From Streptomyces griseus subsp. griseus (lineage in GTDB: Bacteria > Actinomycetota > Actinomycetes > Streptomycetales > Streptomycetaceae): a stretch of 64,000 bases of DNA. Below are positions 6,481 to 14,842 of the stretch, piece after piece. A program made the translations under genes and the position numbers. The notes under the pieces are model-generated. The model saw only the letters and a list, made by a program, of their open reading frames with translations. It made no database searches and was not told the origin of the DNA. The number at the start of each line of letters is the position of its first letter. The first letter of the stretch is position 1. The DNA is taken from positions 4,526,001 through 4,590,000 of the forward strand of contig NZ_CP032543.1 of assembly GCF_003610995.1 (NCBI RefSeq), written 5' to 3'.

Positions 6481-7486
6481 CCAGCCAGTCGTCGATCCCC
6501 GACAGCAGCTTGTCCCGTACGTCGACGGGCGCGGCCGATCCGCGCACCGACTGCCGGGCCAGCTCGGCCAGCTCCGCGTCGGTGAACCCGTGGTCGCGGC
6601 GTACCAGCTCGTACTGGGCGGCCAGCCGCGACCCGAACAGCAGCGGGTCGTCCGCGCCCAGCGCCATCGGCACCCCCGCGTCGAACAGAGTGCGCAAGGG
6701 GACGTCCGCGGCCTTCTCGTAGACGCCGAGCGCCACATTGGAGGACGGGCACACCTCACAGGTCACCTGGCGCTCGGCCAGCCGCTCCAGCAGCCGGGGG
6801 TCCTCGGCGGCCCGCACACCGTGGCCGATGCGCGAGGCGTCCAGGTCGTCCAGGCAGTCACGCACGCTGGAGGCGCCCGCGAGCTCCCCGCCGTGCGGGG
6901 CCGCCAGCAGGCCGCCCTCCCGGGCGATGGCGAAGGCCCGGTCGAAGTCGCGGGCCATCCCGCGCCGCTCGTCGTTGGAGAGCCCGAAACCGACGACGCC
7001 CCGGTCCGCGTACCGCACGGCCAGCCGCGCCAGCGTGCGGGCGTCCAGCGGGTGCTTCATCCGGTTCGCGGCGATCACCACACGCATCCCGAGACCGGTG
7101 TCCCGGGCGGCGCTGTCCACCGCGTCGAGGATGATCTCGATCGCCGGGATCAGTCCGCCGAGCAGCGGGGCGTACGAGGTGGGATCGACCTGGATCTCCA
7201 GCCACCCGGAGCCGTCCGCGACGTCCTCCTGGGCGCTCTCGCGGACCAGGCGGTGGATGTCCTCGGGGGACCGCAGGCAGGACCGGGCGATGTCGTAGAG
7301 CCGTTGGAAGCGGAACCAGCCGCGCTCGTCGGTCGCCCGCAGCTTGGGCGGCTCGCCGCCGGTCAGCGCGTCGGGGAGGTGGACCCCGTACTTGTCGGCG
7401 AGTTCGAGCAGGGTGGTGGGCCGCATCGACCCGGTGAAGTGCAGGTGCAGGTGGGCCTTGGGCAACAGACGTACATCACGCTCCAT
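6473..7486 (-). CDS. Adenosine-deaminase-family enzyme
   Basis: The 337-residue protein has the metal-binding HLHLH near residue 14, GFGLSNDERRG, the HGGE motif with the catalytic Glu, RIGHGVR, and the ADDP motif (LGADDPLLF) that replaces SDDP. These fit the adenosine deaminase / aminodeoxyfutalosine deaminase superfamily, which releases ammonia from an adenine-type base. The Asp that follows HxHL in classical adenosine deaminases is Thr (HFTGS), so the ribose-side contacts, and perhaps the substrate, differ. ATG 7486 is chosen since the family starts about 12 residues before HLHLH. The gene lies between a TetR gene and aspC. Confidence 0.85.
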   Translation of the reverse strand: MERDVRLLPKAHLHLHFTGSMRPTTLLELADKYGVHLPDALTGGEPPKLRATDERGWFRFQRLYDIARSCLRSPEDIHRLVRESAQEDVADGSGWLEIQVDPTSYAPLLGGLIPAIEIILDAVDSAARDTGLGMRVVIAANRMKHPLDARTLARLAVRYADRGVVGFGLSNDERRGMARDFDRAFAIAREGGLLAAPHGGELAGASSVRDCLDDLDASRIGHGVRAAEDPRLLERLAERQVTCEVCPSSNVALGVYEKAADVPLRTLFDAGVPMALGADDPLLFGSRLAAQYELVRRDHGFTDAELAELARQSVRGSAAPVDVRDKLLSGIDDWLAS

Positions 7487-7559
7487 TCGAAGATCCTGCC
7501 GCACGGGCGGGCCGGAGCGGAAGCCGCTTTCCTCTTTGGAGTGGGCCGAGACGAAAAGA

Positions 7560-7584
7560 GCCCCCGGCCGAGACGGCCGGGGGC
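7560..7584 (-). terminator. Terminator after aspC
   Basis: An 11-bp perfect stem (GCCCCCGGCCG with its complement) closes a 3-nt loop. On the reverse strand it is followed by TCTTTTCG, so it is a good intrinsic terminator for aspC. Confidence 0.85.
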
Positions 7585-7600
7585 ACAATTCGCGGGCTGG

Positions 7601-8827
7601 TCAGGCCTTGGCCTCGCCCAGCAGCTTCTGGAGCCGGGAGACGCCCTCGATGAGGTCGTCGTCGCCCAGGGCGTAGGAGAGGCGGAGGTAGCCGGGGGTG
7701 CCGAAGGCCTCACCCGGGACCACGGCGACCTCGGCCTCGTCCAGGATGAGGGCCGCGAGCTCCACCGAGTCGGCCGGACGCTTGCCGCGGATCTCCTTGC
7801 CGAGCAGGCCCTTCACCGACGGGTAGGCGTAGAACGCGCCCTCGGGCTCCGGGCAGAGCACGCCGTCGATCTCGTTGAGCATCCGCACGATCAGGTTGCG
7901 GCGGCGGTCGAAGGCGGTGCGCATCTCCGCGACGGCGTCCAGCGGGCCGGAGACCGCGGCCAGCGCGGCGACCTGGGCCACGTTGGAGACGTTGGAGGTG
8001 GCGTGCGACTGGAGGTTGGTCGCGGCCTTGACGACGTCCCTGGGGCCGATGATCCAGCCGACCCGCCAGCCGGTCATCGCGTACGTCTTGGCGATGCCGT
8101 TGACGACGATGCACTTGTCGCGCAGCTCGGGCACGATCGCCGGGAGCGAGGTGAACGTCGCGTCGCCGTAGACGAGGTGCTCGTAGATCTCGTCGGTCAT
8201 GACCCACAGCCCGTGCTCCACGGCCCAGCGCCCGATCGCCTCGGCGTCGGCCTCGCTGTAGACGGCGCCGGTCGGGTTGGACGGCGAGACGAAGAGGACG
8301 ACCTTGGTCCGCTCGGTGCGCGCGGCCTCCAGCTGCTCCACGGAGACCCGGTAGCCGGTGGTCTCGTCGGCGACCACCTCGACCGGGACACCGCCGGCGA
8401 GCCGGATCGACTCGGGGTAGGTGGTCCAGTACGGGGCGGGGACGATGACCTCGTCGCCCGGGTCGAGGATCGCGGCGAAGGCCTCGTAGATGGCCTGCTT
8501 ACCGCCGTTGGTCACCAGGATCTGGCTGGCGTCGACCTCGTAACCGGAGTCCCGCAGGGTCTTCTCTGCGATGGCGGCCTTGAGCTCGGGGAGCCCGCCG
8601 GCCGGGGTGTAGCGGTGGTACTTCGGGTTGCGGCAGGCCTCGACCGCGGCGTCGACGATGTAGCCGGGGGTCGGGAAGTCGGGTTCGCCGGCACCGAAGC
8701 CGATCACCGGGCGCCCAGCGGCCTTGAGGGCCTTGGCCTTGGCGTCGACGGCGAGGGTCGCGGACTCGGAGATCGCACCGACGCGGGCGGAAACCCTGCG
8801 CTCGGACGGAGAAGTTGCAGCGCTCAT
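7601..8827 (-). CDS. aspC: Pyridoxal-phosphate aminotransferase, aspartate aminotransferase type
   Basis: The 408-residue fold-type I aminotransferase shows [41 protein letters not shown], and the PLP lysine in [15 protein letters not shown], followed by the substrate Arg in YLRLSYAL near the C-terminus. It transfers an amino group between aspartate and 2-oxoglutarate in the cytoplasm. The order aspC-tRNA-Trp-secE-nusG is the standard Streptomyces context. ATG 8827 has GGGAG about ten bases upstream; ATG 8836 would add three residues. Confidence 0.92.
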   Translation of the reverse strand: MSAATSPSERRVSARVGAISESATLAVDAKAKALKAAGRPVIGFGAGEPDFPTPGYIVDAAVEACRNPKYHRYTPAGGLPELKAAIAEKTLRDSGYEVDASQILVTNGGKQAIYEAFAAILDPGDEVIVPAPYWTTYPESIRLAGGVPVEVVADETTGYRVSVEQLEAARTERTKVVLFVSPSNPTGAVYSEADAEAIGRWAVEHGLWVMTDEIYEHLVYGDATFTSLPAIVPELRDKCIVVNGIAKTYAMTGWRVGWIIGPRDVVKAATNLQSHATSNVSNVAQVAALAAVSGPLDAVAEMRTAFDRRRNLIVRMLNEIDGVLCPEPEGAFYAYPSVKGLLGKEIRGKRPADSVELAALILDEAEVAVVPGEAFGTPGYLRLSYALGDDDLIEGVSRLQKLLGEAKA

Positions 8828-8928
8828 GGGGCCCATGCTCCCAGACCGGAAAACCCGTCGGCACACGGGTTTCAGGGACCGGACAGGAGCCGTACGGGAA
8901 CCGGACAGGACCGGTCGGTAGTTGTCTG

Positions 8929-8958
8929 TTCGACGCAGCGCCCCTGAGCACGTACACT
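8929..8958 (+). promoter_or_regulatory. Candidate promoter upstream of tRNA-Trp
   Basis: TTCGAC (8929-8934) and TACACT (8953-8958) are separated by 18 bp. Transcription would start about 75 bp before the tRNA-Trp gene and could continue into secE. Confidence 0.5.
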
Positions 8959-9040
8959 CACCTGTCGTTGGCCTTCAGCAGCCGCACCGTCTCCACACCC
9001 GGGCACCGGGAAAGATGCGGTAGGTTGGTGGAAACCACAA

Positions 9041-9113
9041 AGGGTCGTAGCTCAATTGGTAGAGCACTGGTCTCCAAAACCAGCGGTTGGGGGTTCAAGT
9101 CCCTCCGGCCCTG
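9041..9113 (+). tRNA. tRNA-Trp (anticodon CCA)
   Basis: The 73-nt cloverleaf has the acceptor stem AGGGTCG/CGGCCCT with one G-U pair, anticodon loop CTCCAAA (CCA), and T-arm GGGGGTTCAAGTCCC. Discriminator G9113. It sits just upstream of secE, as in other actinobacteria. Confidence 0.97.
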
Positions 9114-9219
9114 CTACACACTCCTTCGCCAGGATGTGTGCGCATGTACGTACTTCATTGCACAGCCGTGCGGCTCCACCGGGCGCGGCACGGCCACGAC
9201 CCGGAATCAGGTGAGAAGC

Positions 9220-9507
9220 GTGACGGACGCCGTGGGCTCCATCGACATGCCTGATGCTGAGGATGAATCCCCCGAGTCCAGCAAGAAGACTCGGAAGGGC
9301 GGCAAGCGCGGCAAGAAGGGCCCTCTGGGCCGTCTCGCGCTGTTCTACCGCCAGATCGTCGCCGAACTCCGTAAGGTCGTCTGGCCGACTCGCAGCCAGC
9401 TGACGACATACACCAGCGTGGTGATCGTGTTCGTCGTTGTCATGATTGGTCTTGTTACCGTTCTTGACATGGGGTTCGCGCGGGTCATCAAGTACGTCTT
9501 CGGCTGA
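9220..9507 (+). CDS. secE: Preprotein translocase subunit SecE
   Basis: The 95-residue protein has an acidic then lysine-rich N-terminus, the conserved amphipathic helix [20 protein letters not shown] (about residues 43-62), and one membrane segment, [20 protein letters not shown]. SecE clamps SecY in the SecYEG channel. The start is GTG with a weak AGGTGAG site. The next gene, nusG, begins 73 bp downstream. Confidence 0.97.
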   Translation: MTDAVGSIDMPDAEDESPESSKKTRKGGKRGKKGPLGRLALFYRQIVAELRKVVWPTRSQLTTYTSVVIVFVVVMIGLVTVLDMGFARVIKYVFG

Positions 9508-9580
9508 GCCGGCGGAAGGCGTCGGACCGGCGCCCCCACCGCATGTTCCACCCCTTTGTATCCAGGAAGAAGCAGCCATC

Positions 9581-10453
9581 GTGTCTGACCCGAACCTGAA
9601 CGACGCCGTCGAGCCCGAGGCTGGCGCCTTCGAGTCCGCCAAGGACGAGCTCGGCATCGTTGAGGCTGCTGATTCCGAGAAGGCCGATCAGGCCGAGGCC
9701 ACCGAGGCCGCTGTGGACGCCGTCGCCGACGAGACGATCGAGGCCGACGAAGACGCCGAGGTCGCCGAGGCGGCGGAAGCCGTCGATGCCGACGACGAGA
9801 GCGCCGACGAGGAAGAGGCCGAGCCGGCCGCACCCGTCGACCCCGTCACCGCCCTGCGCGAGGAGCTCCGCGGCCTCCCCGGCGAGTGGTACGTCATCCA
9901 CACGTACGCCGGATACGAGAAGCGCGTGAAGGCCAACCTGGAGCAGCGCGCCGTCTCCCTCAACGTGGAGGAGTTCATCTATCAGGCCGAGGTGCCTGAA
10001 GAGGAAATCGTCCAGATCAAGAACGGCGAGCGCAAGAACGTCCGGCAGAACAAGCTCCCCGGCTATGTGCTGGTGCGCATGGACCTGACGAACGAGTCCT
10101 GGGGCGTCGTGCGGAACACGCCGGGCGTCACCGGCTTCGTGGGCAACGCCTACGACCCGTACCCGCTGACCCTGGACGAGATCGTCAAGATGCTCGCCCC
10201 GGAGGCCGAGGAGAAGGCCGCCCGCGAGGCCGCCGAGGCCGAGGGCAAGCCGGCTCCGTCCCGCAAGGTCGAGGTCCAGGTGCTGGACTTCGAGGTGGGC
10301 GACTCGGTCACCGTCACCGACGGCCCGTTCGCCACGCTCCAGGCCACGATCAACGAGATCAACGCCGACTCGAAGAAGGTCAAGGGCCTCGTCGAGATCT
10401 TCGGCCGCGAGACCCCGGTCGAGCTCAGCTTCGACCAGATCCAGAAGAACTAG
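9581..10453 (+). CDS. nusG: Transcription termination/antitermination protein NusG
   Basis: The 290-residue protein has an acidic Ala/Glu/Asp-rich N-terminal extension of about 105 residues, typical of Streptomyces. The NGN domain follows ([20 protein letters not shown], later [16 protein letters not shown]), then a KOW domain near the end ([20 protein letters not shown]). NusG binds RNA polymerase and affects pausing and Rho termination. The start is GTG 9581. A strong terminator follows after 30 bp, so secE-nusG is transcribed apart from rplK-rplA, at least in part. Confidence 0.97.
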   Translation: MSDPNLNDAVEPEAGAFESAKDELGIVEAADSEKADQAEATEAAVDAVADETIEADEDAEVAEAAEAVDADDESADEEEAEPAAPVDPVTALREELRGLPGEWYVIHTYAGYEKRVKANLEQRAVSLNVEEFIYQAEVPEEEIVQIKNGERKNVRQNKLPGYVLVRMDLTNESWGVVRNTPGVTGFVGNAYDPYPLTLDEIVKMLAPEAEEKAAREAAEAEGKPAPSRKVEVQVLDFEVGDSVTVTDGPFATLQATINEINADSKKVKGLVEIFGRETPVELSFDQIQKN

Positions 10454-10483
10454 CGCTTCCCGCCGGTTTCTGGACACATGCCT

Positions 10484-10533
10484 ACCCAGCAGGTCAGAGG
10501 GGCTTCGCGGCCGCTCTGACCTGCTGGGTTTTT
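10484..10533 (+). terminator. Intrinsic terminator after nusG
   Basis: A perfect 16-bp stem, ACCCAGCAGGTCAGAG (10484-10499) with its complement (10514-10529), is followed directly by a T-tract. It is one of the most classical terminators in this window. Confidence 0.93.
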
Positions 10534-10559
10534 GGTCGCACAGCTATACCCGTTATCGT
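10532..10559 (+). promoter_or_regulatory. Candidate promoter of rplK-rplA
   Basis: TTGGTC (10532-10537), beginning inside the T-tract of the nusG terminator, and TATCGT (10554-10559) are separated by 16 bp. A leader of about 65 nt would precede rplK. Confidence 0.4.
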
Positions 10560-10629
10560 TGTGCGGTATGCCTCCATCCGGATGACCGGAATCGGCGGCG
10601 AAACACTCTCATAGGACCCGGAGAGAGCA

Positions 10630-11064
10630 ATGCCTCCCAAGAAGAAGAAGGTCACGGGGCTTATCAAGCTCCAGATCAACGCCGGTGCGGCGAACCCGGC
10701 CCCGCCGGTCGGCCCCGCGCTCGGTCAGCACGGCGTCAACATCATGGAGTTCTGCAAGGCCTACAACGCCGCGACCGAGTCGCAGCGTGGCATGGTCGTG
10801 CCGGTGGAGATCACGGTCTACGAGGACCGCTCCTTCACCTTCATCACCAAGACTCCGCCGGCCGCCAAGCTGATCCTCAAGGCCGCGGGTGTGGACAAGG
10901 GCTCCGGCGAGCCGCACAAGACCAAGGTCGCCAAGCTGACGGCTGCCCAGGTCCGCGAGATCGCCACGACGAAGCTCCCCGACCTGAACGCCAATGACCT
11001 CGACGCCGCGTCGAAGATCATCGCCGGCACCGCCCGTTCCATGGGCATCACGGTCGAAGGCTGA
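10630..11064 (+). CDS. rplK: 50S ribosomal protein L11
   Basis: The 144-residue protein starts [20 protein letters not shown] and includes the proline-rich [20 protein letters not shown] segment, the thiostrepton-binding face of L11. The RNA-binding C-terminal domain follows ([20 protein letters not shown]). It shapes the GTPase-associated centre with 23S rRNA. ATG 10630 follows GGAGAGAG. It forms a two-gene unit with rplA. Confidence 0.97.
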
Positions 11065-11083
11065 TTCAGCCCCGTAGCCCCCA

Positions 11084-11113
11084 GTGGTAGGACCAAGCGC
11101 TGGTCCGCACCAC
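11084..11113 (+). promoter_or_regulatory. Hairpin in the rplK-rplA spacer
   Basis: GTGGT pairs with ACCAC and GGACCA with TGGTCC, with a small asymmetric internal loop (A89 against GC) and an AGCGC apical loop. A short helix with an internal loop is the general form of L1-type binding sites, and L1 is encoded just downstream. A role in autoregulation is only inferred. Confidence 0.4.
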
Positions 11114-11144
11114 GACTCCACACTCTGAAACCACAGGAGTAGAA

Positions 11145-11867
11145 GTGAAGCGCAGCAAGAACCTCCGCGCTGCGGACGCCAAGATCGACCGGGAGCGCAA
11201 CTACGCCCCGCTCGAGGCCGTCCGTGTCGCCAAGGACACCGCCTCCACGAAGTTCGACGGCACCGTCGAGGTCGCCTTCTGCCTGGGTGTCGACCCGCGC
11301 AAGGCCGACCAGATGGTCCGCGGCACCGTGAACCTCCCGCACGGCACCGGCAAGACCGCCCGGGTCCTGGTCTTCGCGACCGGTGACCGTGCTGCGGCAG
11401 CGGAAGCCGCCGGAGCCGACATCGTCGGCGCCGACGAGCTCATCGACGAGGTGGCGAAGGGCCGTCTGGACTTCGACGCCGTCGTCGCCACCCCGGACCT
11501 CATGGGCAAGGTCGGCCGCCTGGGCCGCGTGCTCGGTCCGCGTGGTCTGATGCCGAACCCGAAGACCGGCACCGTCACCCCCGACGTCGTGAAGGCTGTC
11601 AACGACATCAAGGGCGGCAAGATCGAGTTCCGCGTCGACAAGCACTCGAACCTGCACTTCATCATCGGCAAGGTCTCCTTCGACGAGACCAAGCTGGTGG
11701 AGAACTACGCAGCGGCGCTTGACGAGATCCTCCGTCTGAAGCCGTCCGCCGCCAAGGGCCGCTACATCAAGAAGGCCACGCTGGCCACCACGATGGGCCC
11801 CGGCATCCCGCTGGACGCCAACCGCACCCGCAACCTCCTCGTCGAGGAGGACCCGGCCGCCGTCTGA
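11145..11867 (+). CDS. rplA: 50S ribosomal protein L1
   Basis: The 240-residue protein begins [20 protein letters not shown] and contains the L1 signature around [20 protein letters not shown] followed by [18 protein letters not shown]1 builds the mobile stalk at the ribosomal E site and in many bacteria represses its own operon. GTG 11145 has CAGGAGTAGAA upstream. A bulged hairpin terminator ends the unit. Confidence 0.97.
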   Translation: MKRSKNLRAADAKIDRERNYAPLEAVRVAKDTASTKFDGTVEVAFCLGVDPRKADQMVRGTVNLPHGTGKTARVLVFATGDRAAAAEAAGADIVGADELIDEVAKGRLDFDAVVATPDLMGKVGRLGRVLGPRGLMPNPKTGTVTPDVVKAVNDIKGGKIEFRVDKHSNLHFIIGKVSFDETKLVENYAAALDEILRLKPSAAKGRYIKKATLATTMGPGIPLDANRTRNLLVEEDPAAV

Positions 11868-11914
11868 GCCACCGTGCTCACCCGGTAGCCGCGTCGTACG
11901 CGTGCACTGTGTGG

Positions 11915-11949
11915 ACGGGCCCCGCAACCTTTCGAGGTGCGGGGCCCGT
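11915..11949 (+). terminator. Terminator after rplA
   Basis: ACGGGCCCCGCAACCT pairs with AGGTGCGGGGCCCGT, with one bulged A, closing a TTCG tetraloop. It separates the L11-L1 operon from the lipoprotein gene. Confidence 0.85.
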
Positions 11950-12005
11950 CCTCGTATCCGGAAGGGATAATCCACGGGGGACACGACGAGGGGCGGAGCG
12001 GCCGG

Positions 12006-12905
12006 ATGAGCACGAGCACGTTACGACGACGCATGGGTACGGGGGCCGTCGCGGCGGCCCTGCTGTCGGTGGCGGCCTGCACCGGCGGAGGCGGCGACCC
12101 GGATACGGCGCGGAAGCCGGCCGGGGACACGGTGGAGACCTCCTCCGTCGCGGCGCTCCAGCAGATCCGGAAGAAGACGGGCACCGCACGGTCGGCCCGG
12201 ATCGAGGGCACCACGGAGATGGGCGACGCCGTCTCCATGAAACAGACGGGGACCATCGGCTGGGCCGACGGCCTCTCCGGCTCCCTCACCCTCACGTACA
12301 CCGGCGGCACCATGGCCAAGGCCCTTGAGCAGGGCGGCGGCGACGGTTCGGTCCGGGCGCGCTATTTCAAGGACGAGTTCTACGCCAACATGGGCAACGC
12401 CTTCGCGGCGACCGTCGGCGGCAAGCACTGGATCCGGTACGCCTACAAGGACCTCGCGGAGCTCGGCGGCCCCGCGGGCGACGTCCTGAAGGAGCAGGTG
12501 CAGAACAGCACCCCCGACCAGGGCGTGAGGGCTCTGCTGGCCTCGGGGGACCTCAGGAAGGCCGGTCAGGAGGACGTACGGGGCGTCCCGGCGACGCGCT
12601 ACTCCGGCACCGTGGACGTGGCGGAGCTGACCGGGCGGAACAGCGCCCTGGACGCCGGGCAGCTCGCCGCCCTCAAGGAGCAGCTCTCCGCGGCCGGCGT
12701 CACCACCCAGACCGTCGACATCTGGGTCGGCGAGGACGACCTGCTCGTGAAGAAGACCGAGCGCGGGCAGAGCGCGGCCGGAGCCTTCAACTCGACGGTG
12801 TTCTACAGCGACTACGGCACGGACGTCTCCGTGCAGAAGCCTCCGGCCGCCGACACCGCCGACTTCAGGGAGATCCTGGAACAGCGGATGGCCGAGCCCT
12901 CCTGA
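12006..12905 (+). CDS. Putative lipoprotein, LppX/LprG-like fold possible
   Basis: The 299-residue protein has a lipoprotein signal: MSTSTLRRRMGTGAVAAALL, then a lipobox LSVAAC with Cys at residue 25. The mature part has repeated beta-type segments such as SMKQTGTIGWADGLSGSLTL, and a conserved late region VDIWVGEDDLLVKKTERGQS. This layout resembles the LppX_LprAFG/LolA-like lipoproteins that bind lipids, but that assignment is tentative. ATG 12006 is chosen for the signal peptide. It lies between the rplA terminator and the L10 promoter in an otherwise ribosomal stretch. Confidence 0.85.
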   Translation: MSTSTLRRRMGTGAVAAALLSVAACTGGGGDPDTARKPAGDTVETSSVAALQQIRKKTGTARSARIEGTTEMGDAVSMKQTGTIGWADGLSGSLTLTYTGGTMAKALEQGGGDGSVRARYFKDEFYANMGNAFAATVGGKHWIRYAYKDLAELGGPAGDVLKEQVQNSTPDQGVRALLASGDLRKAGQEDVRGVPATRYSGTVDVAELTGRNSALDAGQLAALKEQLSAAGVTTQTVDIWVGEDDLLVKKTERGQSAAGAFNSTVFYSDYGTDVSVQKPPAADTADFREILEQRMAEPS

Positions 12906-12948
12906 CCTCCGCCTAAACCTCCCGCACCGGGGTGGGCGCCGCCGGATT

Positions 12949-12977
12949 TGCCCGGCGCGCCCCTGGTCGCGTACTCT
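12949..12977 (+). promoter_or_regulatory. Promoter of rplJ-rplL
   Basis: TTGCCC (12949-12954) and TACTCT (12972-12977) are separated by exactly 17 bp. Transcription would start near 12984 and leave a leader of about 210 nt before rplJ. Confidence 0.65.
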
Positions 12978-12983
12978 CCAGAA

Positions 12984-13185
12984 GAAGCCAAAGACCGCTG
13001 GTCGTCGCTGTGCTCTCGTCAGAGGGACGGTGACCGAAGGTTCCGCTAGATCGGACGACCTGCGCAGGTGACTGTGGATCTGCTCCCGGACTTGTGTCCG
13101 GTCGAGCCGCGCCCTGGCACTTGTGCTGGGGCGTTTCGTCTTTCCCGGCCCCTTCTGAGCGGTCCTCATCACCCGGAAGGAGGCC
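12984..13185 (+). ncRNA. L10 leader (ribosomal protein autoregulatory RNA)
   Basis: About 200 nt of untranslated, structured sequence precedes rplJ. It contains AGAGGGACGGTGACCGAAGG and the small hairpin CCGGACTTGTGTCCGG (13085-13100). In many bacteria the leader of rplJ-rplL folds around a kink-turn and is bound by L10(L12)4 to limit translation. The position, length and motif fit the known L10 leader class; the exact ends are estimated. Confidence 0.7.
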
Positions 13186-13192
13186 GACGCTC

Positions 13193-13750
13193 ATGGCAAG
13201 GCCCGACAAGGCTGCCGCGGTAGCCGAGCTGACGGACCAGTTCCGCAGCTCGAACGCCGCCGTGCTGACCGAGTACCGGGGTCTCACCGTGGCACAGCTC
13301 AAGGAGCTGCGCCGTTCGCTCGGTGAGAACGCCCAGTACGCCGTGGTGAAGAACACGCTGACCAAGATTGCGGCCAACGAGGCCGGGATCGACACGCTGG
13401 ACGACCTGTTCTCGGGTCCGACGGCGGTTGCCTTCGTCACCGGTGACCCGGTGGAGTCGGCGAAGGGTCTTCGTGACTTCGCCAAGGACAACCCCAACCT
13501 CATCATCAAGGGCGGTGTCCTTGACGGTAAGGCGCTGTCCGCCGATGAGATCAAGAAGCTTGCGGACCTCGAGTCCCGCGAGGTTCTGCTCTCCAAGCTG
13601 GCCGGTGCTTTCAAGGGCAAGCAGACGCAGGCGGCGCAGGTCTTCCAGGCCCTGCCCTCCAAGTTCGTCCGCACCGCGGAAGCTCTTCGCGCCAAGAAGG
13701 AAGAGCAGGGCGGTGCCGGTACGCCGGCTCCCGCCGAGGCCGCCGAGTAA
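13193..13750 (+). CDS. rplJ: 50S ribosomal protein L10
   Basis: The 185-residue protein reads [20 protein letters not shown], then [20 protein letters not shown] and [15 protein letters not shown], the conserved N-terminal domain that binds 23S rRNA. The C-terminal helix recruits L7/L12 dimers. ATG 13193 follows GGAAGGAGG; the frame is open further upstream but that part is the leader. It is translated ahead of rplL with an 84-bp spacer. Confidence 0.97.
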   Translation: MARPDKAAAVAELTDQFRSSNAAVLTEYRGLTVAQLKELRRSLGENAQYAVVKNTLTKIAANEAGIDTLDDLFSGPTAVAFVTGDPVESAKGLRDFAKDNPNLIIKGGVLDGKALSADEIKKLADLESREVLLSKLAGAFKGKQTQAAQVFQALPSKFVRTAEALRAKKEEQGGAGTPAPAEAAE

Positions 13751-13834
13751 TTTCGCTCAGCGGTCCAGCGGGCTCCACGTACGCCCGCAGACACATACAT
13801 CCGGCACCTGCCGAATAGTGGAAGGACGCCTGTC

Positions 13835-14218
13835 ATGGCGAAGCTGTCCCAGGAAGAGCTGCTCGCGCAGTTCGAAGAGCTGACCCTCATCGAGCTCTCC
13901 GAGTTCGTGAAGGCCTTCGAGGAGAAGTTCGACGTCACCGCCGCCGCGGCCGTCGCCGTCGCCGGTCCCGCCCAGGGCGGCGCCCCGGCCGAGGCCGAGG
14001 CCGAGCAGGACGAGTTCGACGTCATCCTCACCGGTGCCGGCGACAAGAAGATCCAGGTCATCAAGGTCGTGCGTGAGCTGACCTCGCTGGGTCTCAAGGA
14101 GGCCAAGGACCTCGTCGACGGCGCCCCGAAGCCCGTCCTCGAGAAGGTCGCCAAGGACGCCGCCGAGAAGGCCGCCGAGTCCCTCAAGGGCGCCGGCGCC
14201 TCCGTCGAGGTCAAGTAA
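13835..14218 (+). CDS. rplL: 50S ribosomal protein L7/L12
   Basis: The 127-residue acidic protein has an N-terminal dimerisation helix ([20 protein letters not shown]), an Ala-rich hinge at about residues 36-55, and a C-terminal domain with [20 protein letters not shown] that contacts elongation-factor GTPases. ATG 13835 follows GGAAGGACG. Because several L7/L12 dimers bind each L10, expression must exceed rplJ, which fits a separate ribosome site. Confidence 0.97.
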   Translation: MAKLSQEELLAQFEELTLIELSEFVKAFEEKFDVTAAAAVAVAGPAQGGAPAEAEAEQDEFDVILTGAGDKKIQVIKVVRELTSLGLKEAKDLVDGAPKPVLEKVAKDAAEKAAESLKGAGASVEVK

Positions 14219-14265
14219 CACCCCGGGGGTCCGCGGACTCCCCTCGGGCGCGTCAGGCGCCCGTA

Positions 14266-14303
14266 CCGAAGGGCGATCACCCATCCGGGTGGTCGCCCTT
14301 CGG
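14266..14303 (+). terminator. Terminator or attenuator between rplL and rpoB
   Basis: CCGAAGGGCGATCACCC pairs with GGGTGGTCGCCCTTCGG (one G-U), closing a short loop. There is no T-tract. In bacteria generally, partial termination here lowers rpoBC relative to L7/L12. Confidence 0.75.
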
Positions 14304-14630
14304 CGTACCCGTGGCGGCTGCCTTGATCTTCCGCCGTCGACGAGTAGGGTGATCTTCGCCGTGCGCCTCTCGCGGGGCGCCCAGGGGCCTCCTGAAGGCC
14401 TCCCGGAGGCGGCCGGAGAGAGCTCCTGGGGGCCCGTTCGGACCGGTGGGCCTTGACGAACGGCACGAGGCGCGCAATTCTCAGGACGCGTCATCACTTC
14501 GATCCGTATTCGAGGCATGGATCGAGAGTGAAGAGGGCAGTAAAGAAGAGCGCACCCCGCGCGAGGGCCTAACCACACAGGTAGTTGAGAACAGCTGTTG
14601 AGAGCAACGTGGGTCTCTGAGAACCCCGAC

Positions 14631-14659
14631 TGGACATCAGTGTGCCGCTTGGCTACACT
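14631..14659 (+). promoter_or_regulatory. Promoter of rpoB-rpoC
   Basis: TGGACA (14631-14636) and TACACT (14654-14659) are separated by 17 bp. The sequence around the -10 box, TGGCTACACTGACC, reappears with one base missing upstream of rpsJ (near 31165). Confidence 0.6.
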
Positions 14660-14842
14660 GACCCTTTGCGCTGCCTGTTAGCTGCCTCCTGCCCGTCACC
14701 AGGGGCATACCCACGCTTTGAGCAACGATGACTGATCCCCTCCGAGCCGGCCCTTCGGGTCGACCCGGGGACGGTGTGTCTCGGTGTCCAATGTGGGACC
14801 GGTACGCGCGTAGTGAGTCCGAGCCCTCGGAAGGACCCCCTC

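Larger units (their letters stand above)
14219..14842 (+). other. rplL-rpoB intergenic region, 624 nt without a gene
   Basis: It holds the terminator/attenuator at 14266-14303, an uncharacterised 330-nt stretch, the rpoB promoter at 14631-14659, and an rpoB leader of about 180 nt. No open reading frame here has convincing coding character. A start for rpoB at 14774 is open but is not supported by the protein family. Confidence 0.8.

Noticed and set aside
6329..8947. An 872-codon forward frame across the deaminase and aspC genes
   Set aside because: It is Gly/Val/Arg-rich shadow sequence; both reverse-strand genes carry full family motifs.
14774..14842. An upstream start for rpoB at 14774
   Set aside because: The extra residues are not conserved; TTG 14843 has a good ribosome site and gives the standard 1161 residues.
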